Part shown: piece after piece, positions 8,099 to 16,327 of the stretch
Layout of the letters: each line of letters opens with the position of its first letter
How positions within the stretch are numbered: position 1 is the stretch's first letter
Source of the DNA: CBFIJI01 sp965662885
GTDB lineage: Bacteria > Bacteroidota > Bacteroidia > Flavobacteriales > Flavobacteriaceae
Length of the DNA stretch: 20,429 bases
NCBI GenBank assembly: GCA_965662885.1
Contig: CBFIJI010000028.1
Location: 1 to 20,429 of the forward strand
Reading direction: 5' to 3'
Program-made: the position numbers and the translations under genes
The notes under the pieces: model-generated
The model's input: only the letters and a program-made list of their open reading frames with translations
The model's database searches: none
Told to the model about the DNA's origin: nothing

Positions 8099-9145
8099 AT
8101 GAAAATTTTAATTATACAGCAAAAAATGATTGGTGATGTTTTGACCAGTGGTTTGTTGTGTGAGAATTTAAAGCGTTGGAATCCAGATGTATGTATTCAC
8201 TTTGTAGCGAATGATTTTACGTTAGCTGTAGTACAAAATAATCCTAACATTGATCAATTAATTGAATTCAAATCTTCGTATCAGTCCGACTATGTTTCCT
8301 TTTATCGTTTTTTAAACGGATTTAAAAATGAGCACTATGACTATGTCATTGATGTTTATGGAAAAATTGAAAGTACACTCATCACCATTTTTTCAAAAGC
8401 TAAAATCAAGATTGGTTATGCGAAATCATTTAATCAATTTTTTTATACCAAAACGATAAAACCTCATAAAGAAGCAAAAAATAACCTACCCTTAGCTATT
8501 GAAAACCGACTTCGTTTATTAGAACCTATCGTGGGGACTACTTTTGATTTTGTTCATCAGCCTAAAATTTATTTAAGTAAAGAAGAAATTGAAACCTCTA
8601 AAGCGGAATTAAAACCATTACTTTCAAAAAAGAAAAAACGAATAATGGTTGCCATTACTGGAAGCCAAGATTCCAAAACCTATCCCATGGCGTATATGGC
8701 TCGTGTTCTTGAGGTAATTGGAAGCAGTCAAAAAAACAGTATTGTTCTTAATTATTTGCCGAAACAACAACAATGGGTTGAAGACTGTTTGTCCTTGGTT
8801 TGTGATGAGGCTCGCGCGAATATCATTGAAGATAAATACCCAAATTCTCTTCGAAATTATATGCAATGGGTCGTTCATTGTGATGCCGTTATTGGAAATG
8901 AAGGAGGTACCATTAATATGGCAAAAGCACTTTCAAAACCCACCTTTGCTATTTTTAGCCCACAAATCAACTTTGATGCATGGCACAGCCCAAAGACCAC
9001 TATGCATCAGGCAGTACACCTAAAAACGTATTGTCCCAAATATTTCCAAACGGATCAAAAGCAAGATATTAAAACCCTTTACAAAAAATTTCTCCCCAAC
9101 TTTTTTATTCCCCAGCTCAAAAATTTTCTTAGCGAGTTAAAATAA
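8099..9145 (+). CDS. Glycosyltransferase family 9 (heptosyltransferase-like)
   Basis: A 348-residue GT-B fold glycosyltransferase of the GT9 family, whose best-known members add heptose from ADP-heptose to the lipopolysaccharide inner core at the inner face of the membrane. The N-terminal ILIIQQKMIGDVLTSGLLCE corresponds to the family's nucleotide-sugar domain entry. The C-terminal donor-binding region reads IGNEGGTINMAKALSKPTF, where many GT9 enzymes have a DSG-type motif; I have the impression that the NEGG form is usual for Flavobacteria. No other envelope gene is adjacent, so the acceptor is unknown. The ATG at 8099 is the first in frame. It is probably a single-gene unit, as no gene lies within 119 bases upstream or 148 bases downstream on this strand. 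Confidence 0.88.
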   Translation: MKILIIQQKMIGDVLTSGLLCENLKRWNPDVCIHFVANDFTLAVVQNNPNIDQLIEFKSSYQSDYVSFYRFLNGFKNEHYDYVIDVYGKIESTLITIFSKAKIKIGYAKSFNQFFYTKTIKPHKEAKNNLPLAIENRLRLLEPIVGTTFDFVHQPKIYLSKEEIETSKAELKPLLSKKKKRIMVAITGSQDSKTYPMAYMARVLEVIGSSQKNSIVLNYLPKQQQWVEDCLSLVCDEARANIIEDKYPNSLRNYMQWVVHCDAVIGNEGGTINMAKALSKPTFAIFSPQINFDAWHSPKTTMHQAVHLKTYCPKYFQTDQKQDIKTLYKKFLPNFFIPQLKNFLSELK

Positions 9146-9293
9146 ATCATCATTTTTAAACAACGATTTTTTTTATTAAATTTAGATGGATATCCTATTA
9201 AAAAATGTTTTTAAATCAAGACTTTACTTTAGTGAACAACGGTTTGTCATTTGCACACGGAGTTTACTTGGTAATTACAGCAAATAAAGTAAA

Positions 9294-10610
9294 ATGAATA
9301 GAAAAGAATTTATAAAAAATACGGCCTTAGCAGCAGGAGCGGGTGTTTTAATCCCCTCATATTCTGCATTTTCAGCCGAGTCAAAAGCCTTTATGGGGGC
9401 TAATGATCGCCTACGTGTGGGGGCTATTGGAATTAATGGTATGGGGTGGTCAGACACCAAATCCTTATTAAAGATTCCAGGAGTTGAGTTAGGAGCCATT
9501 TGTGATGTCGATCAAAATGTTATCGATAAACGCTTAAAAGCCTTAGGGGATGCTGGTAAAAAAGTAAAAGTATTTAAGGATTATCGGGATCTTTTAGACC
9601 AAAAAGACATTGATATAGTTGTCATTGGAACCCCAGATCATTGGCATGCATTGATGATGATTCATGCTGCTGAAGCGGGAAAACATATTTATTTGGAAAA
9701 ACCCATAGGAAACTCCATACAAGAATGTCGAAGTATGGTGGCAGCACAACAAAAGTACAACAGTATCGTTCAAGTGGGTCAGTGGCAGCGCAGTCAACAA
9801 CATTTTAGAAATGCTGTGTCCTATATCAATACAGGAGTATTAGGACCTATTCGAACAGTGAAAGTGTGGTGCTATCAAGGTTGGATGAGTCCTCAAGTCG
9901 TTGTACCTAACAGTGCTCCACCTAAAGGTGTCGATTATAAAGGTTGGCTGGGTCCAGCCAAGACAGTTCCCTTTAATTCCAGTCGTTTTCATTTTCACTT
10001 CCGATGGTTTTGGGACTATGCAGGTGGGTTAATGACTGATTGGGGGGTACATTTATTGGATTATGCTTTGTTGGGAATGAACGCAACAGCACCAAAATCA
10101 ATTGTTGGTTTGGGTGGGCAATTTGCCTATCCTGATAAGAGTCAAGAAACACCCGATACTCTTACTACCCTCTATGAATTTGATGACTTTAATCTCGTTT
10201 GGGATTCAGCCATGGGTATTGACAACGGTTCCTATGGGAGAGATCACGGAATTGCTTTTATCGGAAACAATGCCACTTTGGTTTTGAGTCGTGGGGGTTG
10301 GGAAGTGATCGAAGAGAGAAGGAGCGAAAATAAAGTGGCCAAACCTCTTGAAACGCCTTTGGATAATGGGCTGGATATGCATACAAAAAACTTTGTTGAT
10401 GCCATTCGTAAAAATGATCCTAACGCAGTTAATTGTTCTGTTGAACAAGGAGCTCATGTTGCCACAGTAGCACAAATGGGAAATATATCCTATAAAACAA
10501 AACAAAAACTACTTTGGGATAAAGAAAAGGGAAGATTCACCGACGAAACAGTCAATGCAGATCATTTGTCCGCAGTATATAATAATGGCTATAGCTTACC
10601 AAAAACATAA
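9294..10610 (+). CDS. Exported Gfo/Idh/MocA-family oxidoreductase
   Basis: NAD(P)-dependent oxidoreductase of the glucose-fructose oxidoreductase family, 438 residues. The N-terminus NRKEFIKNTALAAGAGVL looks like a Tat signal with RK in place of RR, followed by a hydrophobic stretch and a cleavage-like AFSA near residue 28. The Rossmann nucleotide loop GAIGINGMG is at about 44-51, the EKP motif at 135-137 and the substrate-side DWGVHLLDYA segment near 248. Folding with its cofactor before export would fit the Tat route (inference). Six bases separate it from the DUF1080 gene. This pairing is known from Bacteroidota, where the oxidoreductase makes a 3-keto sugar in a glycoside and the DUF1080 partner cleaves it. 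The substrate is unknown. Confidence 0.92.
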   Translation: MNRKEFIKNTALAAGAGVLIPSYSAFSAESKAFMGANDRLRVGAIGINGMGWSDTKSLLKIPGVELGAICDVDQNVIDKRLKALGDAGKKVKVFKDYRDLLDQKDIDIVVIGTPDHWHALMMIHAAEAGKHIYLEKPIGNSIQECRSMVAAQQKYNSIVQVGQWQRSQQHFRNAVSYINTGVLGPIRTVKVWCYQGWMSPQVVVPNSAPPKGVDYKGWLGPAKTVPFNSSRFHFHFRWFWDYAGGLMTDWGVHLLDYALLGMNATAPKSIVGLGGQFAYPDKSQETPDTLTTLYEFDDFNLVWDSAMGIDNGSYGRDHGIAFIGNNATLVLSRGGWEVIEERRSENKVAKPLETPLDNGLDMHTKNFVDAIRKNDPNAVNCSVEQGAHVATVAQMGNISYKTKQKLLWDKEKGRFTDETVNADHLSAVYNNGYSLPKT

Positions 10611-10616
10611 AATGAG

Positions 10617-11375
10617 ATGAGATTATTCTTTGGATTATTGATAAGTGTTCAATTTTTATTTGGACAAAAACAACCTAAACCAGAAGCTACTGAAATTTGG
10701 GAGCCTGAGCCAATCAAGGTAATTTCAGGAACTGATGGAGGGCCTTCTAGTGATGCTATTTTACTTTTTGATGGAACTGATTTATCACAATGGATGAGTT
10801 CAAGGACAGGTCAAGCAGCACCCTGGACCATTAATACCGATGGTTCTATGACAGTCAAACCAGGAAGTGGTGATATTGAAACAATTAATGAACATGGCTC
10901 TATTCAATTACATTTGGAGTGGAAATCACCAACAATAGTGAGTGGTGAAGGTCAAGGAAGGGGAAATAGTGGAATTATTTTTCAGCGACGCTATGAAATT
11001 CAAATTTTAGATAGTTATGACAATCGCACCTACTCCAATGGACAAGCAGCCTCTGTTTATAAACAATATATCCCATTAGTGAATGCGACACGACCTCCTG
11101 AATCTTGGCAAGAATATGATATTATCTTTATGGAACCCAAGTTTGATTCCTCTGGAAAAAAAATCCAATCAGGTTATTTTACAGTTTTTCACAATGGGGT
11201 TTTGGTACAAAATCATGTGGAAATACTGGGTACGACAGAATATATTGGAGCGCCTAAAAATGGACGGGATGATATGCCAGGCTATGGAAAAGTAGGGAGG
11301 ACAGATCGCAACTTATTGCTTCAAGATCATGGGAATTTGGTCAGTTATCGTAATATTTGGATGCGGAAACTTTAA
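10617..11375 (+). CDS. DUF1080 protein (3-keto-glycoside hydrolase type), exported
   Basis: A 252-residue protein with an N-terminal export signal (about residues 1-17, ending LFGQ) and one DUF1080 domain, a concanavalin-like beta-sandwich. Diagnostic segments are ILLFDGTDLSQW, GNSGIIFQRRYEIQILDSY and RNIWMRKL at the end. Family members have been described as hydrolases or lyases acting on 3-keto glycosides, and this one directly follows a Gfo/Idh/MocA oxidoreductase gene by six bases, which fits a two-step oxidise-then-cleave scheme in the periplasm (inference). The ATG at 10617 is used because an ATG at 10612 is out of frame. The stop overlaps that of the convergent mutarotase gene by four bases. 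Confidence 0.92.
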   Translation: MRLFFGLLISVQFLFGQKQPKPEATEIWEPEPIKVISGTDGGPSSDAILLFDGTDLSQWMSSRTGQAAPWTINTDGSMTVKPGSGDIETINEHGSIQLHLEWKSPTIVSGEGQGRGNSGIIFQRRYEIQILDSYDNRTYSNGQAASVYKQYIPLVNATRPPESWQEYDIIFMEPKFDSSGKKIQSGYFTVFHNGVLVQNHVEILGTTEYIGAPKNGRDDMPGYGKVGRTDRNLLLQDHGNLVSYRNIWMRKL

Positions 11376-11707
11376 GCTTTCCAATGGAAAATAGTTTCCA
11401 TAAGCACCCATTTTTCATTAGGTTTTGCTGTAGGTAACTTTTGTTGGTACATCCACATCAGTTTTTCCCACCTTACAACATCAGGATTAGCGGCATCTTG
11501 AAGGGCTTTTTGATTAAAATCAAAATCTTCTTGAGTCACTAGGATCATAAACAAACGATTTCCGTAACAGAAAATATCCATTGAATCTATTCCAGATGAG
11601 GAAAGGCTTGCTATAACTTCGGGCCATACTTTTTTGTGATGGGTTTTATAGGCAGCAATTAACTTTGGATCGTCTTTTAGATCTAAAGCAAGACAAAAAC
11701 GTTTCAT
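11372..11707 (-). CDS. RhaM-type L-rhamnose/L-fucose mutarotase
   Basis: Small (111 residues) alpha/beta-barrel sugar mutarotase of the RhaM family (COG3254). It interconverts alpha and beta anomers so that the dehydrogenase downstream in the pathway gets the right form. The active-site Tyr and His of E. coli RhaM (Tyr18, His22) align with Tyr20 and His24 in AAYKTHHKKVWPE, and the WPE block is present. In this operon the natural substrate could be L-fucose or L-rhamnose; the family serves both. It is the last gene of the six-gene - strand operon. Its ATG overlaps the fucP stop by four bases (ATGA), which suggests translational coupling. Its own stop overlaps the DUF1080 stop. Confidence 0.92.
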   Translation of the reverse strand: MKRFCLALDLKDDPKLIAAYKTHHKKVWPEVIASLSSSGIDSMDIFCYGNRLFMILVTQEDFDFNQKALQDAANPDVVRWEKLMWMYQQKLPTAKPNEKWVLMETIFHWKA

Positions 11708-13017
11708 GATTTTTTTTCTAGCATTAAAAAGTTACCATAAAAGGCGATATAAACAAAGCTTATTAACGGTAATACAAAAGAGAAATTAACCTCTGGAACT
11801 CCTAAGAGTTGAATATCAGCAACACCATTTCCACCAAAATCGATAATCATTCCTTGTAATTTTGGCATAAGAGCTCCTCCAACAATAGCCATGACTAAGC
11901 CAGCCGCTCCGATTTTTGTTTCCGCTTCACTTAAGCCGTCCAAGGCTTCTCCATAAATGGTTGGAAACATGATGGACATAAAAAACGAAATACTTATAAG
12001 AGAATAGAGACCATAATCATGCATTATAAAAATGGTTCCAATAGAGAACACGCCACCTAAAACAGCAAAATTTCGAAGTAGCTTCCCTGCGGATGTATTT
12101 TTTAGGAGATACGTTCCCAAAATCCGTCCTAGCAGAAAGAGAATGAACGCAAGAAATTGATAGTTAGCGGCATTTGCCCCAGCGATTCCCTTAGCTTCCG
12201 CATATTGATAGATGTAGGTCCAACACATGATTTGTGCACCTACATAAAAAACTTGTGCCAAGACGCCTAGGGTATATTTTTTTTGTGTGATTAAATAGTT
12301 GAATGTTTTTTGTAGTGGAGCCCTTGCGCCAGCATCTTTTGCTTTGGGCATTTTTACTACAGCAATAAGAACTAACATGACCAAGACCACCAAGCCTAAA
12401 ATGATATAAGGGTCACGAATGACCATCAAGTCAGCCGAACGGATCATTATTTTTTTGACTTCTGACAGTTGTGAAAAGGTGGCTATATCATCCGATTGCA
12501 GCTTTTCCAATACAAACTGTTGTGCAATATACAGTCCTAATAAGAGTCCCAATGGGTTAAAAGCCTGTGCGAAATTTAATCGTTGGGTACCAGTGGAGCG
12601 GTCTCCCATTGCAAGAATATAAGGACTAGCAGTTGTTTCTAAAAAGGCCAATCCAAAAGTAATAACATATAACCCTAAACAGAAAAACCAAAATTGTTCA
12701 GTTTGTGTTGCTGGATAAAAAAGTAAGGCACCTCCCGCATAGAGTGCTAAACCGATGATGATCCCTGCTTTATAGGAATATTTTCGAACGAACAGTGCCG
12801 CTGGAAGCGCCATGCAAAAATACCCCCCGTAAAAAGCCATTTGTACCCAAGCCGCTTGACTATTACTCAGCTCTAGTACTTTTTTAAATGCTTGAACCAT
12901 AGGATCTGTAACAGCATTGGCAAGTCCCCAAAGAGCAAATAAGGAACTAACTAACAAGAAGGGAACAATCATTTTTTTGGGAATGATTGATGGTGCATCT
13001 GAGTGTTTTGTTTTCAT
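11704..13017 (-). CDS. fucP: FucP-type sugar:proton symporter (MFS)
   Basis: Major facilitator superfamily transporter of the FucP (L-fucose:H+ symporter) group, 437 residues with about twelve hydrophobic segments. The N-terminal FLLVSSLFALWGLANAVTDP is a strong signature of the family: the first helix leads into AVTDPMVQAFKKVLELS, and YGGYFCMALPAALF follows in helix 2. Related transporters carry other hexoses in Bacteroidota, so the name gives a likely rather than certain substrate. The neighbours (mutarotase, two dehydrogenases, lactonase, diketo-acid hydrolase) point to a 6-deoxysugar. Six bases separate it from the upstream SDR gene, and its stop overlaps the start of the mutarotase gene. 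Confidence 0.87.
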   Translation of the reverse strand: MKTKHSDAPSIIPKKMIVPFLLVSSLFALWGLANAVTDPMVQAFKKVLELSNSQAAWVQMAFYGGYFCMALPAALFVRKYSYKAGIIIGLALYAGGALLFYPATQTEQFWFFCLGLYVITFGLAFLETTASPYILAMGDRSTGTQRLNFAQAFNPLGLLLGLYIAQQFVLEKLQSDDIATFSQLSEVKKIMIRSADLMVIRDPYIILGLVVLVMLVLIAVVKMPKAKDAGARAPLQKTFNYLITQKKYTLGVLAQVFYVGAQIMCWTYIYQYAEAKGIAGANAANYQFLAFILFLLGRILGTYLLKNTSAGKLLRNFAVLGGVFSIGTIFIMHDYGLYSLISISFFMSIMFPTIYGEALDGLSEAETKIGAAGLVMAIVGGALMPKLQGMIIDFGGNGVADIQLLGVPEVNFSFVLPLISFVYIAFYGNFLMLEKKS

Positions 13018-13023
13018 TATAAT

Positions 13024-13806
13024 TTAATTAATTGAGCGATCAAGATGGGTATAGCCACCATCTATATAAAGGAGTTGCCCAGTGGTATGACTGGAGCGTT
13101 GTGAAAGTAAAAAAACAACCATAGCAGCAATTTCTTCTCGTTTAGTCATCCTTTTTTCTAAAGGTATTTTAGCCTCTATTTTTTTTAATTCGGCTTCTGG
13201 ATCAGGAAAGGATTGTATCCACTTCTCATACAGTGGGGTGTAACATTCTGCAACAATCACCGTATTTACCCGAATGGAATAAGGTAACAACTCAACCGCC
13301 CATTCACGTGTTAATGCATTACGTCCCCCGTTAGCTGCTGCATATCCCGATGTATTTCCTTGTCCAGTTTCGGCTACTTTGGACCCAATATTTACGATTG
13401 CTCCCTTAGTTTTTTTAAGATAGGGGAGGGCATGATGTGTCATCAAATAATAGTGAACAAGGTTGCGATGTAGTGATTGTACAAAGGTCTCGTAAGATCC
13501 GTTTTCCAAACCGATGCCATCGTTGACTCCTGCATTATTGACCAATCCATCAATGGTTCCATATTCTTTTATTACTTTTTCAATGGCTTGTTGGCATTGA
13601 TGGGGGTCTGTCAGTTCTGCAATGACATATCCTACCTTGTATTTTTCTTTTTTAAAGTTGGCTATTTCTTTTTGAATACTTTTTAGGTTTCGTCCTACAA
13701 TTATGGGGATCGCTCCTTCTGCTACCAATTGTTGCGTAATTCCCAGTCCTATCCCTTTAGATCCCCCGGTAACGATAATGATTTTATTTTTGAGCTGTAA
13801 ATCCAT
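13024..13806 (-). CDS. SDR oxidoreductase, likely L-fucose (or L-rhamnose) 1-dehydrogenase, with YxxxN
   Basis: Classical short-chain dehydrogenase/reductase, 260 residues. The nucleotide motif TGGSKGIG (residues 14-21), NNAG (90-93), the active-site Ser142 and Tyr155 are in place, but the residue four after Tyr is Asn159 (codon at 13332-13330, read AAC) instead of the usual catalytic Lys. By position in the operon it should oxidise the sugar at C1 to the lactone, just before the lactonase encoded 12 bases upstream. It may belong to an SDR clade in Bacteroidota sugar clusters with this Asn, but I could not check. Alternatives are a sugar epimerase-like or reductase role, or a weakly active enzyme. 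The gene is intact, with coding features like those of its neighbours. Confidence 0.87.
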   Translation of the reverse strand: MDLQLKNKIIIVTGGSKGIGLGITQQLVAEGAIPIIVGRNLKSIQKEIANFKKEKYKVGYVIAELTDPHQCQQAIEKVIKEYGTIDGLVNNAGVNDGIGLENGSYETFVQSLHRNLVHYYLMTHHALPYLKKTKGAIVNIGSKVAETGQGNTSGYAAANGGRNALTREWAVELLPYSIRVNTVIVAECYTPLYEKWIQSFPDPEAELKKIEAKIPLEKRMTKREEIAAMVVFLLSQRSSHTTGQLLYIDGGYTHLDRSIN

Positions 13807-13818
13807 AGGCTAATATTT

Positions 13819-14646
13819 CTATAATTGATAATATTGTATTGCATTGCCTCCAAAAATGGCTGCTTGTTCTGTTTTGGAAAAAGAGCTTAAATAGCTTTTA
13901 ACAATATGTAAAACATCGGTATAACTTCCAGAGAGTTGACAAACAGGCCAGTCTGAACCAAATAACACTCTATGGGTTCCAAAACAGGTAATTACCCATG
14001 CCATATATGGGGTGAAATCGTTAATTTTCCACTGTTTCCAAGGAGCTTCGGTAACCATTCCCGACAGTTTGCATACGGTATTGGAAAGCATTGCTATTTT
14101 TTGAATTCCCTTTTTCCACTCCTGATTAAGGGGAGCTTTAATACTAGGCTTAGCAATATGATCAATTATGAATAATTGATCAGGAAATGCTTTTATCAAC
14201 CCAAGGGCTTCTTCCAATTGGTGAGGGTAAATCAACAAGTCATAGCTTAATTGATGCTTTTTAAGTTGTCCAATTCCATTTCTAAAGTCTTTTCGATTCA
14301 TAAATCCAAGGGGTTTGTCTTGAAGAATCATGCGAAGACCTTTGAGTTTTTTATTGGTCCTGTAGTGCGTTAATCGTTCTGAAATTGTTGGAGCACACAA
14401 ATCGAGCCACCCGACAACGCCTGCTATGAATGGATGCTTATTTGCTAGTCCAAGTAAGAATTCTGTTTCCTCTTCTGAAGTTGCGGCTTGAACAGCGATA
14501 CACGCATTGATTTTATTTTGATGATATAATGGAATTAAATCTTCTGGTAAAAAATCTCTTTGAAGAACCGTCATTTCGTCAGTAATCCATTGATCTCTAA
14601 TTGGATCAAATTTCCAGAAATGCTGGTGGCTATCGATGATTGTCAT
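13819..14646 (-). CDS. Amidohydrolase-fold sugar lactonase (L-fucono-lactonase type)
   Basis: A 275-residue TIM-barrel amidohydrolase of the COG3618 group, which includes L-fucono-1,5-lactonase and L-rhamnono-lactonase. It would open the lactone made by the sugar dehydrogenase. Metal and catalytic positions are visible: the HxH motif IDSHQHFW at the start, His in FIIDHIAKPSI near 161, and the late Asp in LFGSDWPVC near 234. The length is normal. Its ATG overlaps the stop of the upstream FAH-family gene by four bases, so the two are probably translationally coupled. It is the third gene of the operon. The choice between fuconolactone and rhamnonolactone cannot be made from sequence by eye. Confidence 0.88.
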   Translation of the reverse strand: MTIIDSHQHFWKFDPIRDQWITDEMTVLQRDFLPEDLIPLYHQNKINACIAVQAATSEEETEFLLGLANKHPFIAGVVGWLDLCAPTISERLTHYRTNKKLKGLRMILQDKPLGFMNRKDFRNGIGQLKKHQLSYDLLIYPHQLEEALGLIKAFPDQLFIIDHIAKPSIKAPLNQEWKKGIQKIAMLSNTVCKLSGMVTEAPWKQWKINDFTPYMAWVITCFGTHRVLFGSDWPVCQLSGSYTDVLHIVKSYLSSFSKTEQAAIFGGNAIQYYQL

Positions 14647-15497
14647 CGTGAAAAGGGAATTACTTTTTGCTTGGAAACACCTAGTCCGTCAATTCCTAGT
14701 TCCATAATGTCTCCTGCTTTTAAGTAGCGAGGTGGATCAAATCCAAGACCGACCCCTGCTGGAGTCCCTGTTGAAATAATATCTCCTGGGAGCAAAGTCA
14801 TAAATTGACTGATATAACTGACTACTGTGGGAATGTCAAAGACAAAATCTGCTGTGGAGCTGTTTTGTAAAAGTTCATTGTTGACTTTTAACCAAAGGTG
14901 AAGTTGATGCGGGTCACTAATTTCGTCGGCACTAGCTATAAATGGACCTAAAGGAGCAAAGGTATCACAACTTTTACCTTTTACCCATTGTCCAGAACGC
15001 TCCAATTGAAACCCTCGTTCGCTAATGTCATTATGAAGGGTATATCCTGCCACATGGTTCATAGCATCTTTAGGTGCTACATAGGACGTCTTTTTCCCAA
15101 TAATAACGGCCAATTCAACTTCCCAGTCTGTTTTGTCACCACCTTTGGGGAGCATAACTTCATCATTGGGGCCACAAATGGCTGAGGTAGCTTTAAAAAA
15201 TAAAACTGGTTCTTTGGGAATTTCCATTCCACTTTCCAAGGCGTGTTTTCTGTAATTTAAACCCACACAAATAATTTTTGATGGGTTAACGATAGGGCTT
15301 CCTAATCGGGTATCTTCTGAAACTACTGGACAGTTTTTTTTGTTTTGATTCCACCAATCAGTTAAGCGAGCAAGTCCTTCAGTTTCAAAAAATGAGGGCG
15401 TATAATCTTCTCCAAAACCACTAACATCATAGCGATTGTTTTTGTAGATAATTCCTGGTTTTTCTTGATGTGCTAATCCGAATCGAATAAGTTTCAT
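14643..15497 (-). CDS. FAH-family 2,4-diketo-3-deoxy-L-fuconate (or rhamnonate) hydrolase
   Basis: Fumarylacetoacetate hydrolase family protein, 284 residues, expected to split the 2,4-diketo-3-deoxy acid into pyruvate and L-lactate. Family blocks are clear: KIICVGLNYRKHALESG near 84, the metal-binding DWEVELAVIIGK near 133-144, NDISERGFQ, QWVKGKSCDTFAPLGPF and STGTPAGVGLG near the end. The NDISERGFQ / KGKSxDxFxPxGP pattern is typical of the sugar-acid branch of the family. Two bases separate it from the upstream SDR gene, and it overlaps the lactonase gene by four bases. Reaction inferred from family and operon. Confidence 0.9.
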   Translation of the reverse strand: MKLIRFGLAHQEKPGIIYKNNRYDVSGFGEDYTPSFFETEGLARLTDWWNQNKKNCPVVSEDTRLGSPIVNPSKIICVGLNYRKHALESGMEIPKEPVLFFKATSAICGPNDEVMLPKGGDKTDWEVELAVIIGKKTSYVAPKDAMNHVAGYTLHNDISERGFQLERSGQWVKGKSCDTFAPLGPFIASADEISDPHQLHLWLKVNNELLQNSSTADFVFDIPTVVSYISQFMTLLPGDIISTGTPAGVGLGFDPPRYLKAGDIMELGIDGLGVSKQKVIPFSR

Positions 15498-15499
15498 AA

Positions 15500-16279
15500 C
15501 TATCCTTGAAGTTTTATATAGCCTCCGTCAATTGGGAAATCGGTTCCCGTAATAAATGCAGCTTCATCAGAACATAAATACAGGACTAGATCTGCTACTT
15601 CTTGAGGTTGTCCCATTCTTCCAATGGGTTGGGTTAATGATAATTTTTTATGTATTTCAGGCTCTTGTCCAGGGTAATTTTTATGAATAAAACCGTCCAC
15701 AAATGGTGTGTGAATCCGGGCTGGGGAGATGCTGTTACATCGAATACCTTCATTGACATAGTCTTTGGCGATGGAATAGGTCATAGTCAATACAGCCCCT
15801 TTTGTCATGGAATAGGCAAAACGATCTGCGATTCCAACGGTAGAGGCAATGGAAGCAAGATTGAGGATTACTCCTTTTTTATATTTTTTAAAATAAGGAA
15901 TAACAGCTTTACAACAATTGAATACTCCTTTAATATTTACTTGATATAAACGATCCAAATCTTCTTCCGTCGTTTTATCAATAGCCCCTACATGGGCTAT
16001 ACCTGCATTATTAATAAGAATATCAATGGTAGTAGTGACTTCAATCACTTTTTTAATACAAGTGTTTACCGATTTTGAGTCACTGACATCGCATTGATAG
16101 GCCTGCGCCTTTCCTCCTGCCAAAAGGATTTCCTTTACAACGTTTTTTGCCGATGTACTGTTGTTGTCAAATAAGTGAATGGTAGCCCCTTGTTGGGCAA
16201 GGGTTTTAGCAATTGCTTCCCCAATGCCACTTCCACCTCCAGTCACGATGACTGATTTTGATGAATAATCAAATTTCAT
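15500..16279 (-). CDS. SDR oxidoreductase, likely 2-keto-3-deoxy-L-fuconate 4-dehydrogenase
   Basis: Classical SDR, 259 residues, first gene of the deoxysugar operon. It has the complete catalytic set: TGGGSGIG (13-20), NNAG (90-93), Ser143, Tyr156 and Lys160 (YSMTK), and a C-terminal TGTDFPIDGGY segment. In the diketo route an SDR of this kind oxidises C4 of the 2-keto-3-deoxy acid, giving the substrate for the FAH-family hydrolase encoded two bases downstream. The intact YxxxK contrasts with the other SDR of the same operon. Its ATG lies about 40 bases after the predicted transcript start. Substrate assignment rests on gene order; the family assignment is certain. Confidence 0.9.
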   Translation of the reverse strand: MKFDYSSKSVIVTGGGSGIGEAIAKTLAQQGATIHLFDNNSTSAKNVVKEILLAGGKAQAYQCDVSDSKSVNTCIKKVIEVTTTIDILINNAGIAHVGAIDKTTEEDLDRLYQVNIKGVFNCCKAVIPYFKKYKKGVILNLASIASTVGIADRFAYSMTKGAVLTMTYSIAKDYVNEGIRCNSISPARIHTPFVDGFIHKNYPGQEPEIHKKLSLTQPIGRMGQPQEVADLVLYLCSDEAAFITGTDFPIDGGYIKLQG

Positions 16280-16327
16280 TGAAAAAACACTTAGATTAAA
16301 AGAGGCGAACTAATAGCCTGCTTCTCT

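Noticed and set aside
9188..9195. Palindrome GGATATCC in the gap before the 9294 oxidoreductase gene
   Set aside because: An eight-base palindrome in 148 bases is easily due to chance, and no promoter element matching the consensus was found beside it.
9146..9293. Promoter or terminator in the gap between the GT9 gene and the 9294 oxidoreductase gene
   Set aside because: T-rich stretches and TACTTTAG occur, but no -33 element stands at a proper distance and no stable stem precedes a T run, so nothing is called.
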